From contig OU744720.1 of NCBI GenBank assembly GCA_916613615.1, positions 76,721,338 to 76,785,337 on the forward strand: DNA of 64,000 nucleotides, written 5' to 3'. Shown piece after piece: positions 37,964 to 48,700 of this stretch. Origin of the DNA: Steromphala cineraria. Its lineage: Eukaryota > Mollusca > Gastropoda > Trochida > Trochidae. Position numbers and translations under genes: made by a program. The notes beneath the pieces are model-generated. The model did no database searches and was not told the origin of the DNA. It saw nothing but the letters and a program-made list of their open reading frames with translations. Each line of letters opens with the position of its first letter. The first letter of the stretch is position 1.

Positions 37964-40900
37964 ATGAGAGTGCTACTAATTGCTTCTGTTCTTCTGGTGG
38001 GGGTCCGGGCTCAACTTCTTCTCAAACATGGTAATATCAGATCATTTTATCTCGATTTCGTCATAGAAGTTTTATCATGTACTTGAAAAAGAGTTTGTCA
38101 ATAAAATTGTATGGTTCAAGAAGAGACATAAAGTGCTAGATTGCTCTTGTTCTTCTGGTGGGAGTCTGGGCCCAGCTTCTACTACATCATGGTAATATCA
38201 GAGATTACTATGTTACCTTGATTTGGTCAAAACTGTTTATCATAAACGAGATACGGTGGATGTCATTAAAATGGTTAGGTTAACGAAGAGCTACTGATCG
38301 CTTCTGTTCTTCTGATAGGGCTCCGGGCCAAGCTTCTCTTACATCATGGTTATATCAGAGATTATTGCTCTAGGTGATTTTTGTGATGGATGTTCAAATC
38401 ATGAACTATTTAGTTAACGAGGTTATCATCAAAATGTATGGTCTCACGAAGCCACGCGAAGGGCTACTGATTGTTTCTGTTCTGGTTTGGTTCTGGGCAC
38501 AGCATCTCCTGCATCATGGTTGGCAACACATTGGTGTGGTTCTGATTGTGTATGACAATGTGAGCATAAGCTACTCATTGCTTCTTCTTGCGTTTCTAGC
38601 TCCGCATCTTCTTCAAAATGATAATATCAGTGTTTATGTGTAAACACATGCATTGAAAATATAGGCGACTCTCAATTGTTCACCTCAGACAAACAAAGAA
38701 ATCGAATTCTTCCGATGGTTGTTTCAAAGCAAGATTTATTTCGTGGTAGACAAAAAATGAAAAAATGTCTATGATACATCTGTCGTAGTCGCCATGGCAT
38801 TTCAGACAAACAAGCGGTTTTAGATATTTTACTCACACTAAACCATATGAAATTCTAGTTTGTTTCATTTTACCCAGGAACGTGTACGGGTCGATGTTTC
38901 CTCGCCAATGACTACTCCCAGGCCTGTCAGTGCGACTATGACTGTGAAACATACGGCAACTGCTGTCAGGACTTCTGGCTCAAGTGTAGAGGTAACAGTC
39001 TAAAGGAATTTTAGTGCCTTTATCATATTTTTGTTGTTACAAAATCCAATTAATATCACTTAATGCAAAATATATCTTGTTCAGAACATATTATCCGTAG
39101 CCGTGTGTGTCATGTTTCAAGTGAAGTTTATGACATGATTTTATTGTGGTTTTCCGTTTTGCAACCAATCTAAGGATTCAAGGTATTACATCATTGATGG
39201 AAGAAATAGGTTGCATTTTATTTATGGTTTAGATAACCCGTGATCGGGTCTCCTCAATTACTCTTAGGCCTATAGTTCTAATTTATTTCACAGCTATTGT
39301 TATGATAAACGAAAATAATTGTTTCCTTTATAAGGAACCGAGTACGGACTAGTTGTGACCAAGCAAGAACTAAATAATTTCGCCCAGAGTCTGTGGGATA
39401 ACGACGTGAACAGAATCGACAGCAAGCTCTACACTCTCAACACCCAGACTGTGATTACCAAGGCGGACGGGGACAAGGCTACTGAGAAGTAAGATATGAG
39501 AGATTACTAAGAGGAAGAGTGTCAAATGACTTTTACGAAACGATTGTATTATATAAGTACCCGAACAAGAGTATTGTAATAGTCAAATTGCACACTGAAA
39601 CAATACTTGCTTGGCAAAACATGAGCACATACTATAAAATGTGGCTAATTGACTATGTTTTACCAAATAATAGTGTGATATAGTTGGTATAGTATAAATA
39701 TTTGTAAATTGGTCTATTTTAATCACACTATCTGCAATATTATGTCATCATCCCATTCAACCAATGACAGAAGGTTTCAAAACCTAACCAGTACCGTTAT
39801 CAACCAGCATCTTACCAACTCGCCCATTTCGCTTTGACCAATAATATGTGATTTATCTGTTATTTCATATGCCGTCAAGTAATGACACCAATGCCTTTTT
39901 CAACTCGTGTTGATATATTTGATATGATAAGACACTTGGGTGAGATTCTCTTCAGGTCGACCCCTTATTTCGTGTCGAATGTCAACGAGTGTTGAGAGGT
40001 GGTGATTTTCAGAGATTTTGAGAAAAATCTTTTCGCCAACATAGCAAATGTACTTTCTTTAGCCTATTGTAATAGAAAGCCTTACATTTTATCTTCGTTG
40101 TATATATTAGTTATTTATGTTTCCTATATAGCGATTGTGATATAGGTATTTACGGTACTGATAATTTACGGTACTAAATACTGATTTGTGTTGTTTCCTT
40201 TGTAGCCACTGATAAAAACTTGAAAATGGACTTATTACAACCTAACACTTAACATATAACAGGCTTTTTTCGCATTTTATCTCCTATGATCTGTACTTAA
40301 TGTAAATCTCTTAAATTCACTGTACTCACTTTGAGAGGAATAAAAGTTTATATACATTCGTCCCAAGAAGTTTTAATCTCCATGTGAGCCAGTTTCTGAA
40401 CATCAAGGTTGATAGTGGCTGATGGTGACGGTGGTCTAGAGGCTAAGTTAGCCGACACCAGCACCACCTACCCCACCTTCCTGCGCCTCCTCAACAACTA
40501 CAACCCCGACCGCTTCAAGACGGAGGTCCACCCGGACCGCGAGATCAAAGAGGAGGTCGCCTTCTGGAACGCTATATCAAAGACGAAGGTTGTCAATCTT
40601 GCCTTCCACTTCCTTGTCAACCAAGGTATTGGTCTCACATCACAGTCTCATTGGCTTTACGAAGGTTGATCGTTTAAGGTGCAACCAGGTTTCCTTATTG
40701 ACTTACGATTTACCTTAGGGCTTTGTGAAGGGATATTGTTGAATGTCATTGTAGTATAGTAAATTCAGAACAAGAAACAATAGTGTCAAAATCTTGATTT
40801 TGATGTTGATACGAGCGTACGAACTGTTTAAGAGATATTCATTGAGTTGTTGGATATCTAGTAGTGTACCAAATGTTTTTCAATATTCAAAATGCGAAAT

Positions 40901-41724
40901 CATCTCAATAATTATTATCAACCCTGTTTTTTATATGTATTGTTCAAAACGTAGATAAATGTCCATATCTGTGAAGAAAATTTTGATTTGATTGGTGCAT
41001 ATACCTTAAACGATTAAATACGAAATCTCAAATTTTATAAATCATGTTTTCTATATCAAAACAACTAAACATATTTACCATATTCGATGTTACAGGCTAT
41101 CTGAAGGGAGACATCCATGCATTCCACACTCTTCTTAACGAAATGTGGTTTGAGCTGTATCCTCATAACAACCGTTCCAGTTCCAAGAGCGACAGTGGGT
41201 TCGAACACGTGATAGTAGGCGAGACAGTGCACTCCCATCACCCCAACTCTACCGGGCTAGTCACGGGCTTCAACAACTGGGTTCGATTCTATGAAGAAGA
41301 GAAGCGTGGCTCTCTGGACTATATGGGCAACATCAGGAGTAGCAAGGTGCTTGCCATTCTTTGCTCACATAGTTTTAATAAATTACTTAAAATTTACTTT
41401 CACGTAACCTGCGATATACAAAATTTCCTGAAAGCTGTCGATTCATCTCCAAAGTTTGTTCTTCAGAATCCCGACATGGTTGATGCTCGGTTCACATGGC
41501 ACTCTGCAACTTCCAAGGGCTCCTCATTCTTCGTTGGCACAAGTCCTGAGTTTGACATGAGTCTCTACACTGTCTGTGCTGTTGTCTTCCCCAACAAACC
41601 CTGCTCCTTCATTATCAATGGTCACCACATCACTGTCCATACCTCCTCGATAAGGCATCACTATCTGACGCAGATTACATCGGCACATCCATTTGTCCCA
41701 CATAACGCAGTAATCATTGGTTGA
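37964..41724 (+). CDS. Secreted SMB-EndoU protein, gene C (353 aa)
   Basis: Six exons: 37964-38030, 38878-38991, 39335-39488, 40408-40625, 41096-41346, 41467-41724. The total is 1062 nt and the phases are 1-1-2-1-0. The signal peptide is MRVLLIASVLLVGVRA. It is followed by an SMB domain (residues about 23-60, CTGRC, CQC, CC) and an EndoU domain (about 61-353). The first catalytic His is present (GFEH, His222). The second is Asn244 (GFNNW), and the expected Lys is Ser beside a Lys in TSKGSS. The loop HSHHPNST carries a sequon at Asn235. The last intron is only 120 nt, has no stop and is a multiple of three, so retention would add 40 residues in frame. Four degenerate copies of exon 1 follow the functional one. 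It is the closest paralogue of D, with identical residue numbering at key sites. Confidence 0.89.
38128..38191 (+). pseudogene. Duplicated signal-peptide exon of gene C, copy 2 (broken)
   Basis: Similar to exon 1 of gene C, including cttctggtggga and the catcatg/gtaatatcag donor. The start codon is ATA and an in-frame TAG is present. Confidence 0.8.
38282..38348 (+). pseudogene. Duplicated signal-peptide exon of gene C, copy 3 (no start codon)
   Basis: ctactgatcgcttctgttct matches exon 1 and reads LLIASVLLIGLRA in frame to a phase-1 GTTATA donor. There is no in-frame ATG: a TAG lies upstream. Confidence 0.75.
38434..38518 (+). other. Duplicated signal-peptide exon of gene C, copy 4 (open; candidate alternative first exon)
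   Basis: This copy has an ATG, an open frame of 28 codons plus one base (core GLLIVSVLVWFWAQ) and a phase-1 GTTGGC donor, compatible with the SMB exon at 38878. The donor is weak. It could be an alternative first exon or simply a younger relic. Confidence 0.5.
38571..38630 (+). pseudogene. Duplicated signal-peptide exon of gene C, copy 5 (donor lost)
   Basis: ctactcattgcttcttcttg aligns with exon 1. The donor GT has become AT (aaaatg/ataatatcag) and the frame is broken. Confidence 0.65.
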
Positions 41725-41729
41725 ATAAA
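41724..41729 (+). terminator. AATAAA polyadenylation signal of gene C, overlapping its stop codon
   Basis: The last base of the TGA stop (41722-41724) is the first A of AATAAA, implying a very short 3' UTR. Confidence 0.6.
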
Positions 41730-41799
41730 TCTTTACCATTTTTGCACTTGGTTTATTTTTAATGTGTTATTTCTTCAAATTCGATGGCAACATCAATTA

Positions 41800-43620
41800 A
41801 TCAAGCAGTTTATTTCTGGACGTAGGCCATATGCCCATATATAATGAATAGATATACCACAATATTTACATTATATAGAGTATGCTTTACAATGAGTCTC
41901 TTCTTAATAGGAGAGCATGGAGTACACAGATATTTTGAGTTGAAGTCAGGGTGATTTGTTTAAGAGTATCGAACATAATTTTGTGTATGTGAATTAAGCA
42001 ATAATGGCAAGTACAAACTCCATAACTTTTCATACAAAGGACAGACAAATAGAAAGTGCTTTTCATTTTCTACCATATTACAAAATGGACAGAGTCTTTG
42101 TTGTTTAGAAACACATAAACATCTACCTCTATTGATTGATAAGTTGTTGAGACCAAGTCTAAAGCATGAAAGCATTACGCAAATGTTTAATTAAGATGAA
42201 GATTATATAGATACAATTCGGGTTCAAGTAAGGATTTGAACCCGCGATAACAATCATAGCGTGAACTCACCTGTATAGAAGAATGCCAGTCTTGTTTAAA
42301 AATATCAGTCGTTCTAGTACGAAAATGTTTTATAACGCATTAATGTAACCAACTGTTTTGGACAACCATACAGAACCAAAGGCATATCTAAATATCAAAG
42401 TGCGAATACCTGTTGTCCTTGTACTTTTACCAATATTATCAAGATGGACAGTCATGTTGTAGGATTTTTTGGGAAGGCGGTGATCAGGCATATTAGTTCT
42501 ATACACCAAAACTTTAAACATCGACAGTAAGAAATTATGTCAGAAGGAAATCTCCAGCATTCACCATACAACATGATGTTATAAGTAGCCATTCCAGTAT
42601 TTAAAAACATTTTACAAGCAAGGAGATGAACCTTTTCGCTGGCATAAAATTTCCAATAACCCTTAATTTCCGACCCATGTAAAAGAATAGGTTGTACCTG
42701 GGAGTCAACATTTTAAAAGGTTATTTTGTCCAACTATCTTTGGTAAAATAGAAAGCAATTGAAGAAAGGCTCTTTGAGCTCTAATTGATAAATCAAAAAT
42801 TGACTTATTCAGATTTCGTGCGTGGGTAAATAGTATCCCAAGATATTTATATTCATTTAAAACAGACATATGTTCCCCAAAATCTAAATCTCTCATCATG
42901 TTCCCCAAGGCCTTTGAAGGACCATTTCTCTTTAGCTGCTATGGACCACCCTAACGAAATACTACAATCTTTGTCCTGTCAAGATTAACATTATCAGAAA
43001 AGGGTTAAAGTATATAAATTTGTCTCTGGAGGCAATCAAACTGCTTGACATAAGGATAACATCATCAGCAATTAGTAAAAAAAAACAAGTACATCTGGAA
43101 ATAATTGAATGCCATGTTTACCTATTTGTTATATCAATATATTGATAAAACACGAAAAAGGTTTACTGCTTAGAAACAACGACCTCGTCTTACACCAACA
43201 GGACAATCACATCGAAGATTTAACATTTAAATACATTGATCTGAAAATATCAAAACATTCCCTTTTTAAAACTCTTTTTCTGAGACAGGTCCAAATCTTA
43301 AATCTGTCGACAGAATCAAACCCTTTCTAAAGTCAACAAAAGCTATGTAAATTTTTCTTTTGCTGAAAGTAAGGTATCTCTCACTTACTGAATAAACAGT
43401 GAAAATGTGATCAAAAGTTGAGTAGTCCTTTCTAAATCCTGCTAAATCTCTCATATTTGTCATATTCTCTCATCCAGACCCTAAAGCAAACAAATCAAAA
43501 GGAGCCTTCTTTTGTCTAGAAAATATTTGCAAGTCTTGATGCCTCAGCCTGAAATTAGGTACAGTTCAGGGATCCTTTTTATTTCGTTTTGAATAAAAAA
43601 TCAAAAATGATAAAATTAGT
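41800..43620 (-). mobile_element. Degenerate LINE fragment on the minus strand
   Basis: Reverse-transcriptase segments in the correct order on the minus strand: AGFRKDYSTFDHIFTVYS and FVDFRKG (about 43340-43450); an IADDVILMSSS catalytic-loop relic (about 43030-43080); EYKYLGILF (about 42850); and a C-terminal CPFCNMVENEKHFLFVCP segment (about 42060-42110). Many stops and frame changes show it is dead. It lies between genes C and D. Confidence 0.8.
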
Positions 43621-43810
43621 AAAAAAGCTTTTTTTTCAGGAACCAAATGTTAGTCTAAGAGAAATGCTCCTGTAATTGTTAGACCGGATTATTGACGTCA
43701 TCATTCTTAAACAAGGGAACAATTATTGACTTCTGCCAATTCAGAAGGAAAACATCTGGAATCAAATATCCGATGAAAACTAGTAAGAAGGAAATAGAGG
43801 ATACTAAACG

Positions 43811-44095
43811 ACCTTCTATTTAATACTATTTTTATTAAACGAGTTAATAATGATCTTGCATAAAACGAGCGAAATCATTAACGATTTTAATAAAAATAGT
43901 ATTTAATGGAAGGAAATTTAGTATTCTGTTTATTACTTGCCCTAAAAATCAAACATTATTGCTGATACGTTGCCGAAATTAACATTTTCGCGTCTCGGCA
44001 ACCATTTTGACGGCGTGCTTACACTGTGACGTCACAACAACACGCTACTATGACGTCATACTTGCATTGTGTAAAACGGGCGAGTAATTAAGGCA
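43811..44095. mobile_element. Hairpin MITE-like element with TGACGTCA sites
   Basis: Inverted arms at 43811-43841 and 43881-43912 (taatactatttttatt and its inverse) are followed by ttctgtttattacttg, tgacgtcac and tgacgtcat. The layout matches the elements at 19087 and 50077. Confidence 0.6.
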
Positions 44096-44099
44096 TCAT

Positions 44100-45770
44100 C
44101 TCAGACATAGACGTCTTGATCATCTCTGGAATAAAACCACCAGCACCAGGCAGGTTTACTAAATTTTAGACGAGATACCTCATCACCTTTTTCTGATTCG
44201 AGATTCCAAAACAGGTTTATCAACATCACTTAGCTCTTAATATCCATCGCTTATTCACATTAAAAAGCATATTTGACATATTGTTGTATATATTTTTATT
44301 AACAAGGAACTCAATGTTGAAGAATTACTTTTTGTGGTTATTTTTTGCTGTAGGCAACGTAGGCAGCGTTTATATGAAACTTTTCCCAGCGAATCAATGC
44401 TTGTACAACAATAGTTCATATAACAGCAAATTGTCATATGTTTCATATAACATTAAGAATGCATGTTAACTGCCAGGCAAAAGAAAGTACACACCACAGT
44501 TTGTTAAAAAAAACCATGTGATGTATTAAGCTATGACACTTTAGCAATCACAAATATTCGCAGTAGTTTGAATAAAATATATAGTGTCTGGTTATTTTTC
44601 TTTGTTAATGTAGGAAGGGGGAAGAAATATAATAATAACTTATAATATATTTTACACTATCATGACCCATACCATATTTAAACTGTAAATATGTGGAAAA
44701 AAGCACGTTTATTGATTTTCACATAGAATATTCTTTCTTCGTTGATAGACATTAGTATTTGTATATCAAATTCATATACATATAATTTAATATTTTTGAA
44801 AAAAAAAACTGTTTAAAGAATTCTTTAAACAATTAATTTAACCCTTATTCTTATCAGTTTGCAAATACGATATCAAAAGCTCGAAATATTTGTAAATTAA
44901 TTGAATCATAGTAAATGCAACTGAAGTGTGTAGTTTCTACTGCCTGTCACTTTATAATTTATTATACAGATCGGTAATATATCCACGATGTTCATAAAAG
45001 TATGTTATGAAACGTTTTTGACACGGGGTGGACACTTAAATGGAGCTTTTTAAAACAAAGAAGGGTGATAACTAAGTATTTGCTTCAAAATTTGAAATCG
45101 AATATCGAGAGCCCTTATTGGCGTATTTAAGATCAATAAAAAACAATCACAGAACAGTTACTGTCCGAAAAAAACACGATGTTCTTGAAGAATAAGAACT
45201 GTGCATGTTCATCGATTACAAACTCATATATGCATCTAATGATGAAAAGCATCAAGTACATAAAATTGGCCAAAATATGCTTTTACATATCTATTTTCAC
45301 ATTATACATGTCAAAAACTGGAGCTAATAATGAAGATAACTTATCTTTAAATGTGAATCGTTCAGCATTATTTTAGAACGAAACTATCACGAGTCCTATT
45401 TGCACGATTTGCTAAAAATAGTCATCTGAAGAACAGAGTCCTATTGACAATCTTATCAGATGACCTTCGAACAGTTTTCTAACGTTTCTGAGTAGGTCAT
45501 GACCTACAATAGTTACTTTCCTACAATTCCATCACCATAGATTTCAAAGTTTCTCAAATTAAAACAGCTGCACTGTCATAAGACAAAGTGTGTCAAAATG
45601 TAATACCGTGCATTTACATTTTAAAAAATAGTTGGTATCACATGACATAGGGAAATTGCCGGATTGGAGCTCGGTGCGTGTCTGGTGCCTTCCTTATCAG
45701 GAATGTCAGTGTGACGGTTGGTCTATAGTACAGTTAGGCTCTGCAGAAAGTGGGATTCAGTCTTGGAGAG
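44100..45770. other. Intergenic stretch upstream of gene D
   Basis: AT-rich, with no gene recognised. The last 150 bp probably contain the gene D promoter and 5' UTR. No clear TATA box was identified. Confidence 0.4.
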
Positions 45771-45782
45771 ACACGAAGAGAT

Positions 45783-48700
45783 ATGAGAGTGCTACTGATT
45801 GCTTCTGTTCTTCTGGTGGGGGTCCGGGCTCAGCTTCTTCTACAGCATGGTAATATCAGAGATTATTCTGTTAGTTTGACTTGTCTTTCGACATGTAGGC
45901 CTATTACATAAATTGGATAATGAGGGGGTTTTCAACATCGTATTGTTTAGATTGTGATAGACATGTCGACATGAGAGTTGCCTCTGTTCTTCTGGTGGGG
46001 TCCGGGCTCAGCCTCTTCTACAATATGGTAATCTCAGAGTTTATTTTGTTTGCTTGACTTAATTTTCGACATTTTTAGACATGTAGACATAAGAGTGCGA
46101 CTGACTGTTTCTGTTCCTCTGGTTGGGGCCGAACTTCGATTTCGCAAAATGGTAATCTCAGAGATTATTTCGTTAGGTTGATTTTCTTAAAGACGCAGAA
46201 CACATTATATATGAGATAATTAGGAGGTCATTTTAATGGTATAACATGTAGTTACAGTTTGATAACAGGAGATCCTGTAATTATATTACCACATTTGTGC
46301 TGGACTCATTAAGAAAGTTGGCAAAGATACTGCTTCAATCTCTATCAAATCCAAAATGTTTTATCTGAGACACAGCTCATGCTATATATATGCGTGTAGT
46401 AGAAACACCACTAAATGAATTTGTATCGTAAGGTTACTTAAATTCAATCTAAATACATTTAGATGAACATATTTTAATTGTCATACAATAGTATCACCTA
46501 ATATAAAACCTGTTGAACTTAATTTATTTGTTTGACTAAAATTAAGATTATTTTTATCCATTAAAATGTCGTAGACGATAAAGAATTATTATTTTTGGGG
46601 CCTTAAATAGGCGTTAAACCTTGGAAAAATAGTTTTTCAATAATAGCTATTTCCATTTAATGCATTTCACTATCATCGCAATTTTCAATATCATCAAAAC
46701 ATATTGTTTCGTTTGAAATAAAACTGACGTCTAAAAAAATAAGATGTCAATTTAAAGCGACTTTGAATTTAATGTAATCATTGCAAGATAGCAGATCAGA
46801 ACAACGAGAATATACTAACGTTACCAGAATGACCTGTCGGATAAAAAGAGTTGAAATCAAAGAGTTCATTAAAATTCATTGTTGTTGATTTGCTTATAAT
46901 AGCTTTACCTTCAATAACGATTTTGCGATAACTCTATAGTTCTTTGATTCGCTTCTGCAGACCTCAAATAGATCTTTAGAAAAAAATAATGTCTTATGCA
47001 AACTGTTAAAAGAAACGTTTGAACACACCAGGATACCGTTGGCTACCAATTCTATAATTAAATTTTTTTTTCGTTGCTAGGAATGCGCACTTGTTTTTGT
47101 TAAGTTTATAAACAACTCAGTTCTTTTTTCATTGCTTTATTACTCACCTTAAGTTTAAAATTTATCGGTGTTTACTTTAAATTATACTAGATGATAAACA
47201 TGATATAGGTAGACGGATTAATTTCACAGACTAAATAACTGTACTACATTATCTAAAGACGGATTGACGGAGTTCAATGCCGCTTGAGCCAGAGCCATGA
47301 GCTGAGTGTGGTAGATTTGGAAATTGACTATATATACTACAGATAAGCTCCTTTGTTTTGGTTTGATTTGTGATATTAACACTTACTGTTGGTTTCATGT
47401 CGAGTGGGTTTAACAATATATCACGACGGCCAGATAAAGATACGATTTTTCTTTCTGTAATATAACTATGCAATCTAATGTGGTAGGATATACGGTCCCG
47501 CCTGTAGATGATAGCGGGATGCACGTGCCGCACGAGAAGCTAATGCCTATGTCAGCTATCTGAAATAGACATTTTTTCTCGTTTCACCTTTTTGGAAAAA
47601 TGTTTTATTGCATATTAAATGCATCATCCGCATTATAAAAGCTTACGCTGAATTGATATTAATGTAGTGTTTACCCACTGTGTAAAATAGTAACCGATCT
47701 CGACTTCGTGTTCAAGTCAGATGAATATTTGCCCAACGGCCTCGGTGTTCATGATTCACGTGCGCGATGGTTAATCTTACTTGAACACACAAGTCTCAGT
47801 TGGTAACTACATCATATCCCATCCTGTCTCAGGATACGAACGTTACGCTGACTCCACTCATCTGTATCCTGGGCTCAGAACCTAGATTCGCTCGCGGGGC
47901 CGACTTCGGATATAGCCAATCAAATCAAATTTTCGCCACCTTCTCGATAAAATTTCAACGAGAAATCCCAAATCCCAAGTCTAGCTTCTGAGCCCAGGGT
48001 ACAGATTAGTGGAGTTAGCGTAACATTCGTATCCTGAGACAGGATTATCATATCCCTGCATGTCCTAAAGGATCCTGCAGTAACCGATGTTTCGTGCAAA
48101 ACAACTTTGCACAAGGCTGTCAGTGTGACTATGACTGTGAGACGTATGGCAACTGCTGCAGCGATTTCTGGGTCAAATGCAGGGGTGAGTTTTTATTTTT
48201 GTAGTTATTGTAATAAATTCATATAGTTCTTTAAGGAATAAATCTCCTGCAAATTTGGAACCGAAACAATCAGATATCTGTAATTGGTATGATGTAAACA
48301 TTACCTTATTATACATGTACAAATTCAAGGTGTCATATTAGTAAAATAATAAATAGGGGAGACCAGGGCAAAGCGCGCCCCCTAACATATAAACATGTTT
48401 TCTGGACACATTAACATGTTTAGAATGCAACTTGCAGCATGTCTCTAATGTTCATCAGATAAACTATAGTATGACAAAAGCTTGTTTACCTACCATACCT
48501 GCATAAAGAGATATTAATGAAAATGATTTTCGACAAAGGCGGTGCACTTTGCCCCGTAGTTTGGGGCAAAGCGCCCCATGCGAAAAGACACACAAATGTG
48601 ATATGTAAATCACCTATAATAAGCCATTACCATACAACAAAGTGTTTTAAAGTGCCATGCAGCTAACAGGCATCCTTGTGAAAACTAAACAAATAATAAA

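Noticed and set aside
47249..47533. 94-codon minus-strand ORF in gene D intron 1
   Set aside because: No homology recognised and no supporting splice or start context.
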